Shown: in pieces, positions 53,425 through 63,174 of the stretch
Position numbering within the stretch: position 1 is the first letter of the stretch
Layout of the letters: every line of letters begins with the position of its first letter
Source: Vibrio sp. CK2-1
Lineage (GTDB): Bacteria; Pseudomonadota; Gammaproteobacteria; Enterobacterales; Vibrionaceae
NCBI RefSeq assembly: GCF_021726515.1
Contig: NZ_JAKKCJ010000001.1
Location: forward strand, 496,001-560,000
DNA length: 64,000 bases
Direction of reading: 5' to 3'
Position numbers and translations under genes: made by a program
The notes under the pieces: generated by a model
Databases searched by the model: none
The model's input: the letters and a program-made list of their open reading frames with translations, nothing else
Told to the model about the DNA's origin: nothing

Positions 53425-55176
53425 TTAGCTTAACCCAGTAATCTCGCCGTTTTCATCGATATCAATATTCATGAAAGCAGGTTTGTCGGGTAGTCCCGGC
53501 ATGGTCATCACATTACCGCATAGCGCGTAAATAAATCCCGCTCCGGCACATAATTTCAATTCACGAATTGGCACATCAAAGCCGGTTGGTGCGCCTTTGA
53601 TATTGCCATCGGGTGTAATTGATAGTGGTGATTTTGCTAAACATACCGCTAATTGACCAAAGCCTTGTTGAGTGTATTGAGTGAGCTGCGCTTTAGCAGT
53701 TTCACTTAAGCTGAGACTACCCGCGCCATAACCTTTAAAGGCGACGGCTCGTAATTTATCTTCTAGGCTATCTTGTGCTGAGTAGAGTGGGGTGAAGGCT
53801 GAGTGAGAAGCTTGGCATTGTTTGATCACTTTTTCAGCTAGGTCTTGAGTACCCGCGCCACCTTTGGCAAAGCCTTCACTGATTGCCACCTCGACTTGAT
53901 TAGGTAGGGCTTGTATCAGTTCAACCAATTGTTGCAGCTCTTCATCGCTATCTTGTGGAAAACGGTTAATGGCCACTACGGCTGGCACGCCATATTGGTT
54001 TACGTTATTAATATGCCACTGTAAGTTAGCAAAGCCAGCTTTAAGCGCATCTGAATTGGGCTCAATAATGTCCTTTGGAATGGCTTGCCCCGGGCGTAGG
54101 TTACATAGCCCAGAATTGGCTTTTAAACCACGTAATGTTGCTACGATCACGGCACAATCGGGCGCTTTACCTGAAGCTTGCGCTTTAATATTGCACGCTT
54201 TTTCAAATCCCATATCAGAGCCAAAACCGCCTTCGGTAATTGTATAATCGGCAAGTTTTGTAGCAATATTATCGGCAATGATTGAAGAGTTACCGTGGGC
54301 AATATTGGCAAAGGGACCTGCGTGGATTAAGGTCGGCACACCTTCTAGAGTTTGCATCAAGGTAGGCTCAACCGCTTCTTTTAAGGTTACGGCCATCGCG
54401 CCTGCTACTTGTAGATCTTCCGCTGTTACCGGCTGACCATCAAGATCATAAGCCAACACAATGTTTCCAATGCAGCGACGTAAATCGTGTAAATCTTGGC
54501 TCAGCGCTAAAATCGCCATTAATTCAGAAGCAGCAGAAATATCGAAACCATCTTGGCGCTCAAAGCCGTTAATGGTTTTGCCTGCTTCGTTTTGTCCTAC
54601 CGTGATCATTCGCAACGCGCGATCATTATGATCCATCACTCGTTTCCAAACGATGCGCGAGCTGTCTATTCGCAATGCTTTCAGTTGAGTGCGCTGTTCA
54701 AAGTTTTCATAGCCTTGGCGCTGCTCATGGTAGATTCTGGCATCAATGGCTGCCGCTGCCAGATTATGTGCGGCCGTCACGGCATGAATATCACCGGTTA
54801 AATGCAGGTTTAACTCATCCATTGGAGCTACTTGAGAATAGCCACCGCCAGCCGCGCCACCTTTTACGCCAAACACAGGGCCCATTGATGGCTGACGAAT
54901 ACAAGCCATCACCGATTGCTGCAACTTTGCCAAACCTTGTGCTAAACCAAGCGTAGTCACGGTTTTACCTTCACCGAGCGGAGTTGGGGTGATTGCTGTG
55001 ACTACTACAAGTTTACCATCTGGCTGTTCAGCTAATCGTTGCGTTGCTGCTAGCGATACTTTGGCCTTATACGTGCCATAGGTAGTAAATTCATGTGGTT
55101 GTAAGCCAGCTTGCAGAGCAATTTCACTAATCGGTTTAAGTGGAGTTTGTTGACAAATTTCGATATCAGACAGCAT
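53425..55176 (-). CDS. fhs: Formate-tetrahydrofolate ligase
   Basis: This enzyme makes 10-formyl-tetrahydrofolate from formate, THF and ATP in one-carbon metabolism. The 583-residue protein is the expected length, with the ATP-binding loop [16 protein letters not shown] (about residues 63-78), [38 protein letters not shown] and the C-terminal [23 protein letters not shown]. It is monocistronic, with a hairpin behind the upstream gene. Confidence 0.95.
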   Translation of the reverse strand: MLSDIEICQQTPLKPISEIALQAGLQPHEFTTYGTYKAKVSLAATQRLAEQPDGKLVVVTAITPTPLGEGKTVTTLGLAQGLAKLQQSVMACIRQPSMGPVFGVKGGAAGGGYSQVAPMDELNLHLTGDIHAVTAAHNLAAAAIDARIYHEQRQGYENFEQRTQLKALRIDSSRIVWKRVMDHNDRALRMITVGQNEAGKTINGFERQDGFDISAASELMAILALSQDLHDLRRCIGNIVLAYDLDGQPVTAEDLQVAGAMAVTLKEAVEPTLMQTLEGVPTLIHAGPFANIAHGNSSIIADNIATKLADYTITEGGFGSDMGFEKACNIKAQASGKAPDCAVIVATLRGLKANSGLCNLRPGQAIPKDIIEPNSDALKAGFANLQWHINNVNQYGVPAVVAINRFPQDSDEELQQLVELIQALPNQVEVAISEGFAKGGAGTQDLAEKVIKQCQASHSAFTPLYSAQDSLEDKLRAVAFKGYGAGSLSLSETAKAQLTQYTQQGFGQLAVCLAKSPLSITPDGNIKGAPTGFDVPIRELKLCAGAGFIYALCGNVMTMPGLPDKPAFMNIDIDENGEITGLS

Positions 55177-55326
55177 TGAAACCTCAGAAAACCAAACGCA
55201 GCGTTTGAATATTTGGTTGGTATGATTCGGTAAAACAAATAAAGAAAATTGGTAAATAAATAGAAAAGCATCAAAGTGCTATTATGAACTGCTTCCTAGT
55301 CGTTCAGCAATTAATATTGGGGGTTC

Positions 55327-55354
55327 TTAGTTTCCTAAACATATAGGAAACTAA
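55327..55354. terminator. Perfect hairpin between the hypothetical gene and fhs
   Basis: TTAGTTTCCTA and TAGGAAACTAA form an 11-bp perfect stem with a 6-base loop, just downstream of the hypothetical gene and 150 bases before fhs. The T run is weak on both strands, so it could be a terminator or a regulatory stem. Confidence 0.6.
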
Positions 55355-55367
55355 AAGCCTAGGCTAT

Positions 55368-55946
55368 CTAGTTTAGGCTAACTTTTTCACTCAACCCCAA
55401 TAAATGCCTAACCGCTTCCATGTGTTGTGGGTATCCGTCAAACTCTTGCTGCTTTTCGGGTGTCATTTGGTATAAGTCATCCGGCAACTTCCAATATAAA
55501 ATCGAGGTATACAGCATTTCGGCTAGAGGCTTATACACTTCTATTTCATAGGTCATCGCTAATTGTTCGTGTACGGCTTCGCGCTGATCTTGATTCTCTA
55601 TAGGTTGCGAAAGTGCTTGAATGGCATCTTGATAAAGCTGGCTTTGTTGTAATTTTTCCATCACAGGCAGGTTGCTTTTTGCCTGTTCTGCAAGAGAAGC
55701 ATGGATGAGATTGAGCCAGTTTTCTTGTGTAAGGTCGAAATCGGATACTTCATTAAATTGGTGCTTAATTTTCTTCTCAACGACTTTTTGAGACTGCTTT
55801 AACACCTTTCGCACCGCTTGGAATGGAAGTAAGTACTCACGTGCCAGCTCAACGATTAACTTATGAAATCCACCATTAGGTAGGTGAAGGTTAGCTTTAA
55901 AAGTGGCGATGGCTTGCTGTTGGGGCGTGAGAGTGAGCTCAGTCAT
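55368..55946 (-). CDS. Hypothetical helical protein
   Basis: No family is recognised. The 192-residue protein is soluble and mostly helical, Gln- and Leu-rich, with no signal or membrane segment. Features include KLIVELAREYLLPFQAVRKVLKQSQKVVEKKIKHQF near the N-terminus. It lies between fhs (same strand) and the divergent urtA promoter. Codon use looks like its neighbours. Its length and clean start argue that it is real. Confidence 0.65.
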   Translation of the reverse strand: MTELTLTPQQQAIATFKANLHLPNGGFHKLIVELAREYLLPFQAVRKVLKQSQKVVEKKIKHQFNEVSDFDLTQENWLNLIHASLAEQAKSNLPVMEKLQQSQLYQDAIQALSQPIENQDQREAVHEQLAMTYEIEVYKPLAEMLYTSILYWKLPDDLYQMTPEKQQEFDGYPQHMEAVRHLLGLSEKVSLN

Positions 55947-56018
55947 GATGTTAGTCTTATCGGTAATATTTATCCGGCATTATGCCATGTTTATATTGTT
56001 GCGTTGCGATTAATGATG

Positions 56019-56095
56019 AGCACTGATGGAGTGATTTTATTTTATAGTGCTGTGGATTTATCTAATTTAACGATCTCTTTCACCAATCTAGTGCG
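56019..56095. promoter_or_regulatory. NtrC-like enhancer sites upstream of urtA
   Basis: TTCACCAATCTAGTGCG (56079-56095) matches the NtrC pattern TGCACYWNNNTGGTGCA at most informative positions. A weaker match AGCACTGATGGAGTGAT lies at 56019-56035, 60 bases away. They sit about 150-230 bases before the sigma-54 promoter, a normal enhancer distance. This gap of about 370 bases has no gene. Confidence 0.55.
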
Positions 56096-56240
56096 TAATT
56101 TCAACGCTTTCATAAGCCTTCCGAGCAATATCACTTTTTTGGTGAATCGGTGGAATGTTTCGCACTATTATTGATCGTTTGTCTGCTTCTCATTTGTGCT
56201 GATACCTTTATTTGCTTGTAAAGTAAGGTGTTTATTTGTC

Positions 56241-56256
56241 TGGCACGCTCTTTGCT
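56241..56256 (+). promoter_or_regulatory. Sigma-54 promoter of the urea transport operon
   Basis: TGGCAC-GCTCT-TTGCT matches the -24/-12 consensus TGGCAC-N5-TTGCW exactly. It lies 57 bases before the urtA start. Nitrogen-limitation control via RpoN and NtrC is the expected regulation for urea uptake. Confidence 0.88.
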
Positions 56257-56312
56257 CTATTGATAATACCACCAATACCTAATTGGTTATTTATCAAGGA
56301 GTGATATCTATC

Positions 56313-57623
56313 ATGCAAAACAAAACGCATAACAAATCCCTTAAAACCCGTCTTAAACTGTTGGCGGGTACTGCGGCAATTAGTGCCTGTGCCTTTACCG
56401 TACAAGCGGCCGATACAATTAAAGTCGGTGTTCTGCACTCGCTTTCTGGCACTATGGCGATCAGCGAAACCACTTTAAAAGATACTGTTTTAATGCTGAT
56501 TGAAGAACAGAACAAGAAAGGCGGTGTACTAGGTAAGCAGCTTGAGCCAGTCGTGGTTGATCCAGCATCAAACTGGCCAATGTACGCTGAAAAAGCGCGT
56601 GAGCTAATTGAGAAAGACAAAGTAGCGGTCACGTTTGGTGGCTGGACTTCTGCTTCTCGTAAAGCCATGTTGCCGGTGTTTGAGCAAAACGACAGCATCT
56701 TGTTCTACCCAGTGCAATATGAAGGCCAAGAGTCTTCGAAAAACATCTTCTACACTGGCGCTGCGCCAAACCAGCAAGCGATTCCTGCGGTTGATTACCT
56801 AATTGATGAGCTTGGCGTACAACGCTTTGTCCTTGCCGGTACCGATTATGTTTACCCACGTACCACCAATAAAATCTTAGCGGCTTACCTTAAAAGCAAA
56901 GGTGTAGCGGATGCCGATGTGATGGTGAACTACACGCCATTTGGTCATTCTGATTGGCAGTCGATCGTTTCTAATATCAAGAAATTCGGTTCTGAAGGTA
57001 AGAAAACAGCGGTCGTTTCGACCATCAATGGTGATGCTAACGTTCCGTTTTATAAAGAGTTAGCGGCGCAAGGTATGTCTTCTGAAGATATTCCAGTGAT
57101 TGCCTTCTCTGTTGGTGAAGAAGAGCTTTCTGGCATGGATACATCAGCATTAGTGGGTCACTTAGCGGCTTGGAACTACTTCATGAGTGTTGATTCTGAA
57201 GCGAACGATACCTTCATTGATACATGGCATAAGTACATTAAAGATGATTCTCGCGTAACGAACGATCCAATGGAAGCGACTTATATTGGTTTCAACTTAT
57301 GGGTAAAAGCGGTTGAGAAAGCCGGTACTACTGATACGTCTAAAGTCAGCGATGCGATTGTGGGTCTGTCTGTTCCAAACTTAACGGGTGGTAATGCGAC
57401 GATGCTAGCTAACCATCACATTACTAAACCAGTTGTGATTGGTGAGATCCAAGACGATGGTCAATTTGATGTGGTTTGGGAAACCGAACAAGAAGTAAAA
57501 GGCGATGCATGGTCTGATTTCCTACCAACTTCTGAGCACCTAGTGTCTGATTGGACGGCGCCAATTATGTGTGGCAGCTACAACACGCAAACGAAAGCAT
57601 GTTTAGGTGGTGAAGCCAAATAA
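56313..57623 (+). CDS. urtA: Urea ABC transporter binding protein UrtA
   Basis: This 436-residue periplasmic protein has a signal peptide ending at TVQAA and the UrtA/amide-binding pattern: IKVGVLHSLSGTMAISETTLKDTVLMLIEEQN, FGGWTSASRKAMLPVFE, and LFYPVQYEGQESS with TGAAPNQQ. ATG 56313 follows AAGGAG; an earlier in-frame TTG adds ten unlikely residues. It binds urea for UrtBCDE. A terminator-like hairpin right after it probably raises its level over the membrane components. Confidence 0.93.
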   Translation: MQNKTHNKSLKTRLKLLAGTAAISACAFTVQAADTIKVGVLHSLSGTMAISETTLKDTVLMLIEEQNKKGGVLGKQLEPVVVDPASNWPMYAEKARELIEKDKVAVTFGGWTSASRKAMLPVFEQNDSILFYPVQYEGQESSKNIFYTGAAPNQQAIPAVDYLIDELGVQRFVLAGTDYVYPRTTNKILAAYLKSKGVADADVMVNYTPFGHSDWQSIVSNIKKFGSEGKKTAVVSTINGDANVPFYKELAAQGMSSEDIPVIAFSVGEEELSGMDTSALVGHLAAWNYFMSVDSEANDTFIDTWHKYIKDDSRVTNDPMEATYIGFNLWVKAVEKAGTTDTSKVSDAIVGLSVPNLTGGNATMLANHHITKPVVIGEIQDDGQFDVVWETEQEVKGDAWSDFLPTSEHLVSDWTAPIMCGSYNTQTKACLGGEAK

Positions 57624-57630
57624 ACCGATT

Positions 57631-57669
57631 AGCCTCATTGAGTTTTATACACTCAATGGGGCTTTTTTC
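57631..57669 (+). terminator. Attenuating hairpin between urtA and urtB
   Basis: AGCCTCATTGAGT and ACTCAATGGGGCT pair across a 7-base loop and are followed by TTTTTTCGG. Being inside the operon, it likely lets only part of the transcription continue to urtBCDE. Confidence 0.8.
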
Positions 57670-57789
57670 GGTTCTTAGCGAGTTTTAGTTTTTCGCGGGT
57701 TTTAGTTCTTCACGGGTTAATAGAAAGAACCGTTTCAAAAATAACGGATATTTGACTGCCATGCTTTTGATTGTCAGGGATGAGACATA

Positions 57790-59445
57790 ATGAAAATAAA
57801 ACAATATCTACATAACCAATTACCGTCTCAAATATCATCATTCATCGGTTTTATGCTGATGCTGTATTTGAGCTTATTTAGTGCGCCTTCGCTTGCGCAA
57901 ACTTCTTCTATTCAATCGCTTGCTGATGTGCAGGTGGCATTATTATCGAACAAAAGTTCGGTAAAACAAGACGCGATTGAGTGGTTATCACAATCTTCTG
58001 ATGCAGAAGTCGCTAAGGCCGTATTAACGCCTTGGTTAGAAGGGAATTTATATTATCAAAAATCCGATGATGCTTTATTTGTTATCACGGATTTAGACGA
58101 AGGTAGGCAAGCTCATGGATTACTTTCTGAGCAAGTGGTGACTATCGAAGGCAAGCGTGATTTTGCAAAGGTAAGAACCAACAACTCACTGCGTTCTGAT
58201 ATTCGTGATGTATTGGCGCGTATTGATATTTCGTCGAGTAATGCGGATGTACGTTTGTCGGCGGTGAATAGTTTACTGGGTACCACAAGCCCCAAAACCA
58301 TCGAAAAAATCACTCAACAGTTACAAGTAGAAAGCGATCGGGATGTTCGAAACAGTTTAGAGTTGGCATTAGCAATGCAGCAACTCAAAACCAGTACCAA
58401 TGCGGCTGAACAAATTGATGCCATTGAAGTAATTAGTGAGTCTAAACAACAAGAGGTTTACGGCGCACTCTCTCAAGTGATTAATAGTGATGCTGATGAG
58501 AAAGTGATTGAAGCGGCGCAACTGGCGTTAAATCAGTATAAACAAACCCAAAGTTTTTACGGTGGCATGGAAACCGTCTTCTTTGGTTTAAGTTTAGGCT
58601 CTGTGTTAGTACTGGCGGGGATTGGTCTTGCGATCACCTTTGGTGTAATGGGTGTGATCAATATGGCGCATGGTGAGTTGATCATGATCGGCGCTTATAC
58701 CACTTATGTGATTCAACAATTAATGCCGAATAATATTGGGGCCGCGTTGCTTCTTTCTATTCCAGCGGCTTTTGCTGTATCAGGGTTAGTGGGTATCGCG
58801 ATTGAACGTACGGTTATTCGTCGTTTGTATGGTCGTCCGCTTGAAACACTTCTTGCTACTTTTGGTATCAGCCTTATTTTACAACAAGCGGTTCGCAGTA
58901 TTTTCTCTCCTTTAAACCGCTCAGTCAGCACACCAGATTGGATGGCCGGCGCGTTAGAACTCAACCCTATGTTATCTCTGACCTATAACCGCCTATACAT
59001 CATCATTTTTTGCTTCATGGTTTTTCTTGGCTTAGTCGCCATTCTCAAAAAAACACCGCTAGGTTTACAGGTGCGTGCAGTGTCGCAAAACCGAGCTATG
59101 GCACGTTCTATGGGAGTTCGCTCGGAACGTGTTGATGCTATGACCTTTGGTTTAGGCTCCGGTATTGCTGGCGTTGCTGGTGTAGCCTTATCTCAGTTAA
59201 CCAACGTAGGTCCAAACATGGGACAAAACTACATTATCGACTCCTTTATGGTGGTGGTCTTTGGTGGGGTCGGCAACTTGTGGGGCACACTAGTGGCAGG
59301 GTTAAGTTTAGGTCTATTCAATAAGATCTTAGAGCCTTGGGCTGGCGCGGTTCTCGCCAAAATCTTAGTTCTGGTTTTCATTATTTTATTTATTCAAAAG
59401 CGCCCGAAAGGTTTGTTCCCTCAACGTGGCCGCGCGGCAGAATAA
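57790..59445 (+). CDS. urtB: Urea ABC transporter permease UrtB
   Basis: This 551-residue protein has a signal peptide and a soluble periplasmic region of about 230 residues before the LivH-like permease core (GIGLAITFGVMGVINMAHGELIMIGAYTTYV onward). The long N-terminal region is usual for UrtB of gammaproteobacteria and has HEAT-like helical repeats. Core motifs include GLQVRAVSQNRAMARSMGVRSERVD. It forms the urea channel with UrtC. Confidence 0.93.
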   Translation: MKIKQYLHNQLPSQISSFIGFMLMLYLSLFSAPSLAQTSSIQSLADVQVALLSNKSSVKQDAIEWLSQSSDAEVAKAVLTPWLEGNLYYQKSDDALFVITDLDEGRQAHGLLSEQVVTIEGKRDFAKVRTNNSLRSDIRDVLARIDISSSNADVRLSAVNSLLGTTSPKTIEKITQQLQVESDRDVRNSLELALAMQQLKTSTNAAEQIDAIEVISESKQQEVYGALSQVINSDADEKVIEAAQLALNQYKQTQSFYGGMETVFFGLSLGSVLVLAGIGLAITFGVMGVINMAHGELIMIGAYTTYVIQQLMPNNIGAALLLSIPAAFAVSGLVGIAIERTVIRRLYGRPLETLLATFGISLILQQAVRSIFSPLNRSVSTPDWMAGALELNPMLSLTYNRLYIIIFCFMVFLGLVAILKKTPLGLQVRAVSQNRAMARSMGVRSERVDAMTFGLGSGIAGVAGVALSQLTNVGPNMGQNYIIDSFMVVVFGGVGNLWGTLVAGLSLGLFNKILEPWAGAVLAKILVLVFIILFIQKRPKGLFPQRGRAAE

Positions 59446-59454
59446 GGAGGCGTT

Positions 59455-60633
59455 ATGACGAGTGTAGTAGCAACTAATTCAATGAGTAGTACGTCGAACT
59501 TTGCAAGCCGTCGTTCTTTTATCGCCTCAGATACAGGCGGAAAAATCACGATTGTATTTTTATTGGCTCTGGCGATTGTGGTGCCATTTTTAAACCTAGT
59601 GGTACCTGAAAGTAACCCCTTTCATGTGAGCTCATTTACCGTGACTCAAATGGGTAAATATCTGTCTTATGCGTTGGTGGCGTTGGCGGTTGATCTTATC
59701 TGGGGCTATTTAGGCATTTTAAGTTTAGGGCATGGTGCTTTCTTTGCGTTAGGCGGTTATGCGATGGGGATGTACCTGACTCGTGAAATTGGCGACCGCG
59801 GCGTTTACGGTAACCCATTATTACCAGATTTTATGGTATCGCTTAACTGGCAAGAACTGCCTTGGTTTTGGCAAGGTTTTGATAACTTTGCTTTTGCCGC
59901 AATGATGATCATGTTAGTGCCGGGCGTATTGGCATTTGTGTTTGGTTATCTGGCGTTCCGCTCCCGTGTTTCCGGTGTTTACCTTTCTATTATGACTCAA
60001 GCACTGACCTACGCGTTAATGCTGGCATTCTCACGTAATGAAATGGGTTTTGGCGGCAGTAGTGGTTTGACGGGCTTTAAAGATGTACTTGGTTTTAGCC
60101 TAGAGCAAGACACTACCAAAGTAGGTTTGTTAGTGACCACGATTGCTGCGCTGATCATCGGGTATTTGATTTGTCGTTTAGTGGTGGCAAGCCGTTTAGG
60201 TCGAGTAGCCATGGCGATTCGTGATGCAGAATTACGTACTCGTTTCACTGGCTATGATGTCGATAGCATTAAGCTGTGGGTGTTTGTGCTTTCTGCTGTA
60301 CTAGCCGGCATTGCTGGTGCGTTATACGTGACGCAAGCTGGTAGTACGAGTGCGGCTCAGTTTGCGCCAATTAACTCAATTGAAATTGTAGTTTGGGTTG
60401 CTTTAGGCGGTCGAGCCACCTTGTTTGGCGCAATTGTAGGGGCATTAATTATTAACTACGCCAAGAGTTGGTTTACCGTCGAATTCCCAGAGGTTTGGTT
60501 ATTTGCATTAGGGGGAATTTTTGTTCTTGCCACCATGTATTTACCAAAAGGCGTGATGGGCGCTTTATCAGAAAAATGGGCAAAAAAATCGAGCCAACAA
60601 GATGAATCATCGACACAGGAGAGCCGCTCATGA
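59455..60633 (+). CDS. urtC: Urea ABC transporter permease UrtC
   Basis: This 392-residue LivM-like permease has about ten helices and the family stretches DLIWGYLGILSLGHGAFFALGGYAMGMYL and GRVAMAIRDAELRTRFTGYDVDSIKLWVFVLSA. It is 9 bases after urtB and overlaps urtD by 4 bases (ATGA), so the operon is tightly coupled. It partners UrtB in the inner membrane. Confidence 0.93.
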   Translation: MTSVVATNSMSSTSNFASRRSFIASDTGGKITIVFLLALAIVVPFLNLVVPESNPFHVSSFTVTQMGKYLSYALVALAVDLIWGYLGILSLGHGAFFALGGYAMGMYLTREIGDRGVYGNPLLPDFMVSLNWQELPWFWQGFDNFAFAAMMIMLVPGVLAFVFGYLAFRSRVSGVYLSIMTQALTYALMLAFSRNEMGFGGSSGLTGFKDVLGFSLEQDTTKVGLLVTTIAALIIGYLICRLVVASRLGRVAMAIRDAELRTRFTGYDVDSIKLWVFVLSAVLAGIAGALYVTQAGSTSAAQFAPINSIEIVVWVALGGRATLFGAIVGALIINYAKSWFTVEFPEVWLFALGGIFVLATMYLPKGVMGALSEKWAKKSSQQDESSTQESRS

Positions 60634-61493
60634 GCGCATTAGAATCAGTCGTCACACCAATCAGAAAAGTGGGCGAAGGCTTTGAGAAGTTTACTCGTCG
60701 AGATGAAGTGTTCGATTTTCTTAAACCAGTTAATCATCCATTGATTGATACTCGCCACAACATCATGCTGTACATGGAAGGCGTATCGGTTTCTTTCGAT
60801 GGTTTTAAAGCGATTAACGACTTAAATCTGTATATCAAACAAGGAGAGTTGCGATGCATCATCGGGCCAAACGGCGCAGGAAAAACCACCATGATGGACA
60901 TCATTACGGGCAAGACTCGTCCGGATCAGGGCAAGGTGTGGTTAGGTTCAAAGACCAACTTGTTGAGTATGTCCGAAGCGGAAATCGCCAACGCGGGTGT
61001 GGGGCGTAAATTTCAGCAGCCTACGGTATTTGAAAGCTTAACGGTGTGGAATAATTTGGAACTGGCGATGACCGGCACTCGTTCGGTTTGGTCAACTTTT
61101 ACCGCTAAATTAACGGGCGAGCAAAGTGATGAGATCGACGGTGTTTTATCTTTGATTGGTCTTGAGCAATGTCGAAACCTGTTAGCTGGTGTGCTTTCTC
61201 ACGGTCAAAAACAATGGCTAGAAATCGGCATGTTATTGATGCAAAAACCAAAGCTTTTGTTAGTGGATGAACCGGTTACTGGCATGACTCATCAAGAAAT
61301 GGATCGCACTGCGGAATTATTGAAATCTCTGGCTGGCAAGCATTCAGTAGTCGTGGTTGAGCATGATATGGAATTTGTACGCTCGATTGCCGATCAAGTC
61401 ACCGTGCTGCATCAAGGCCATGTGTTGGCGGAAGGCAATATGGATCAAATCCAGTCGCATCCAGAAGTAAAACGCGTCTACTTGGGAGAATAA
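60630..61493 (+). CDS. urtD: Urea ABC transporter ATPase UrtD
   Basis: This 287-residue LivG-like ATPase has Walker A IIGPNGAGKTTMMDIITGKTRP and a UrtD-specific signature GVLSHGQKQWLEIGMLL in place of LSGGQ. It also has Walker B LLLVDEPVTGMT and the switch His in VVEHDMEFV. The N-terminal extension of about 45 residues is longer than in LivG. It powers urea import with UrtE. Confidence 0.93.
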   Translation: MSALESVVTPIRKVGEGFEKFTRRDEVFDFLKPVNHPLIDTRHNIMLYMEGVSVSFDGFKAINDLNLYIKQGELRCIIGPNGAGKTTMMDIITGKTRPDQGKVWLGSKTNLLSMSEAEIANAGVGRKFQQPTVFESLTVWNNLELAMTGTRSVWSTFTAKLTGEQSDEIDGVLSLIGLEQCRNLLAGVLSHGQKQWLEIGMLLMQKPKLLLVDEPVTGMTHQEMDRTAELLKSLAGKHSVVVVEHDMEFVRSIADQVTVLHQGHVLAEGNMDQIQSHPEVKRVYLGE

Positions 61494-61495
61494 GG

Positions 61496-62191
61496 ATGTT
61501 AAAAGTACAAGGCGTAAACCAATTCTACGGCGAAAGTCATATCTTGTGGGATCTCGATGTTGAGGTAGAAAAAGGCAAATGTACTGTGTTGATGGGGCGT
61601 AATGGGGTAGGCAAAACCACATTGCTGAAGTGCATTATGGGGTTAAATCCGATCAAAAGCGGCGATATCGTGTTTAAAGGTGAAAGCATTAAGAAAGCTT
61701 CAACCGAGCAACGCCCTCATCTAGGCATCGGCTATGTTCCACAAGGCCGACAAATTTTCCCGATGCTAACGGTGCAAGAAAACTTAGAAATCGGCTTGCC
61801 TATCCGTAAGCGTGGCGATCGCAAGATCCCTGATTTTATTTTCGAATTGTTCCCAGTATTAAAAGAAATGCTGCATCGCCGCGGTGGTGATTTATCCGGT
61901 GGTCAACAACAGCAATTATCGATTGGCCGAGCATTAGTCGTCGAGCCGGATTTATTAATTTTGGATGAACCAACCGAAGGCATTCAACCGAATATCGTTC
62001 AAGAGATTGGCGATATTATTAAACTACTCAATGATAAGCATGGTTTAACGGTATTGCTGGTGGAACAAAAACTGCCATTTGCTCGTAAAGTCGGTCATAA
62101 CTTTTGTTTGCTTGACCGAGGTAAAGCGGTCGCTAAAGGGCAAATGGAAGCCTTAAATGAGCAGTTAATTAAGGAGCATTTGACGGTGTAG
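61496..62191 (+). CDS. urtE: Urea ABC transporter ATPase UrtE
   Basis: This 231-residue LivF-like ATPase has Walker A LMGRNGVGKTTLLKCIMG, signature GGDLSGGQQQQLSIGRAL and Walker B LLILDEPTEGIQPNI. It is 2 bases after urtD and ends the urt operon before a terminator. Downstream, ureD begins the urease cluster, so urea taken up here can be hydrolysed to ammonia. Confidence 0.93.
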   Translation: MLKVQGVNQFYGESHILWDLDVEVEKGKCTVLMGRNGVGKTTLLKCIMGLNPIKSGDIVFKGESIKKASTEQRPHLGIGYVPQGRQIFPMLTVQENLEIGLPIRKRGDRKIPDFIFELFPVLKEMLHRRGGDLSGGQQQQLSIGRALVVEPDLLILDEPTEGIQPNIVQEIGDIIKLLNDKHGLTVLLVEQKLPFARKVGHNFCLLDRGKAVAKGQMEALNEQLIKEHLTV

Positions 62192-62230
62192 AGGTGCTGT
62201 TAATTTTCTTATTGGCAATATGAAGATTGA

Positions 62231-62266
62231 CGTCTAAAGCCATTATGGTCTTTAGGCGTTTTTTTA
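62231..62266 (+). terminator. Terminator after urtE
   Basis: CGTCTAAAG-CCAT and ATGG-CTTTAGGCG pair with minor mismatches and are followed by TTTTTTTAT. It ends the urt operon. Confidence 0.85.
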
Positions 62267-62383
62267 TCACATATAACAAATCCTATAACATAACTGACGT
62301 GTTTATGACCTAGAATGAACGATATTGTTTACATAAATGAATATTATCTAAAACTAACGTTAAGAATAATTAAGGGAGTTATT

Positions 62384-62572
62384 ATGCCGAGCCGGAAATC
62401 ATTGTTTATTGTGTTAGCGACTGCGTTATTTCTAAGTGGGTGTGCAAGTACGGAAGACGATTCTCAAGCAAGTTCTCAAACCAATGCTGAATCAACAGAG
62501 GCTCATCATGATTGTGCCGCTGCTGGCCAAAAAAGTTATGAAATGGCGAATGGTAGTATCGTTTGCTATTAA
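62384..62572 (+). CDS. Small lipoprotein
   Basis: From ATG 62384, preceded by AAGGGAG, this is a 62-residue protein with a lipoprotein signal (lipobox LSGC). A short Ser/Gln/Asn/Glu-rich mature part and two further Cys residues (HDCAAAG, SIVCY) follow. No family is recognised. An earlier in-frame ATG would add 23 residues ahead of the signal and is rejected. It lies between the urt and ure clusters on the same strand, but a role in urea use is not indicated. Confidence 0.65.
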   Translation: MPSRKSLFIVLATALFLSGCASTEDDSQASSQTNAESTEAHHDCAAAGQKSYEMANGSIVCY

Positions 62573-62645
62573 ATGTTCTCTGTTGGTCACAGCACTAGTT
62601 CAGCTTAAGTGAATAGGGTAGGTTTGCGATGAAAGCACTACCTTA

Positions 62646-63044
62646 TTAAGGCGCATATTTTTCGAATACTTCTTGCTCTGTCATTTCAGTAGTGTGTTCT
62701 GCAAAGCTATAAAATGTCGGTTTTTTATCAATAAAGATTTGCTCATTAAAGGTTAAATTTTCGAGATCTTGAAATAGCCCAATAGGTAGTGTGTATAAAT
62801 TGGCGTGAATGAGTTTGTAGTACAAGTGAGTACCGCATTGTTTGCAAAAGCCACGTTCCGCCCAATCTGAAGACTTAAAGGTTTGGATAAATTCACCGCC
62901 TTCAATTTGCACTCCATTTTCACAATGAAAGCCCATAAAAGGTCCGCCACCCCAGCGTCTACACATTCCGCAATGGCATGCCTCAAAGCTTTGTTTATCC
63001 TCGGTAGTCAGCGTCACGCTGCCGCATAAGCAATGTCCCTGCAT
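62646..63044 (-). CDS. GFA-family zinc protein (CENP-V/formaldehyde-activating-like)
   Basis: This 132-residue protein has the GFA domain cysteines: GHCLCGSV (residues 2-9), CHCGMCRRWGGG, and GFCKQCGTHLYY, which bind structural zinc ions. Most members have no proven activity. Glutathione-dependent formaldehyde activation is shown for few and is not implied here. ATG 63044 follows AAGGAAAG; an upstream in-frame ATG adds eight residues. It is transcribed toward the urt operon and opposite to ureD. Confidence 0.85.
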   Translation of the reverse strand: MQGHCLCGSVTLTTEDKQSFEACHCGMCRRWGGGPFMGFHCENGVQIEGGEFIQTFKSSDWAERGFCKQCGTHLYYKLIHANLYTLPIGLFQDLENLTFNEQIFIDKKPTFYSFAEHTTEMTEQEVFEKYAP

Positions 63045-63174
63045 TTTTCTTTCCTTATTCGTTTTCAATCGTGCTTTCAGTATAGATAACTATTCCCGAG
63101 TTAAATAATTACTTCCTGATAGTTAAATCATTAGGCGGCATAGTTATTGCTTTAGTAATAGTAGACGGCAATAA

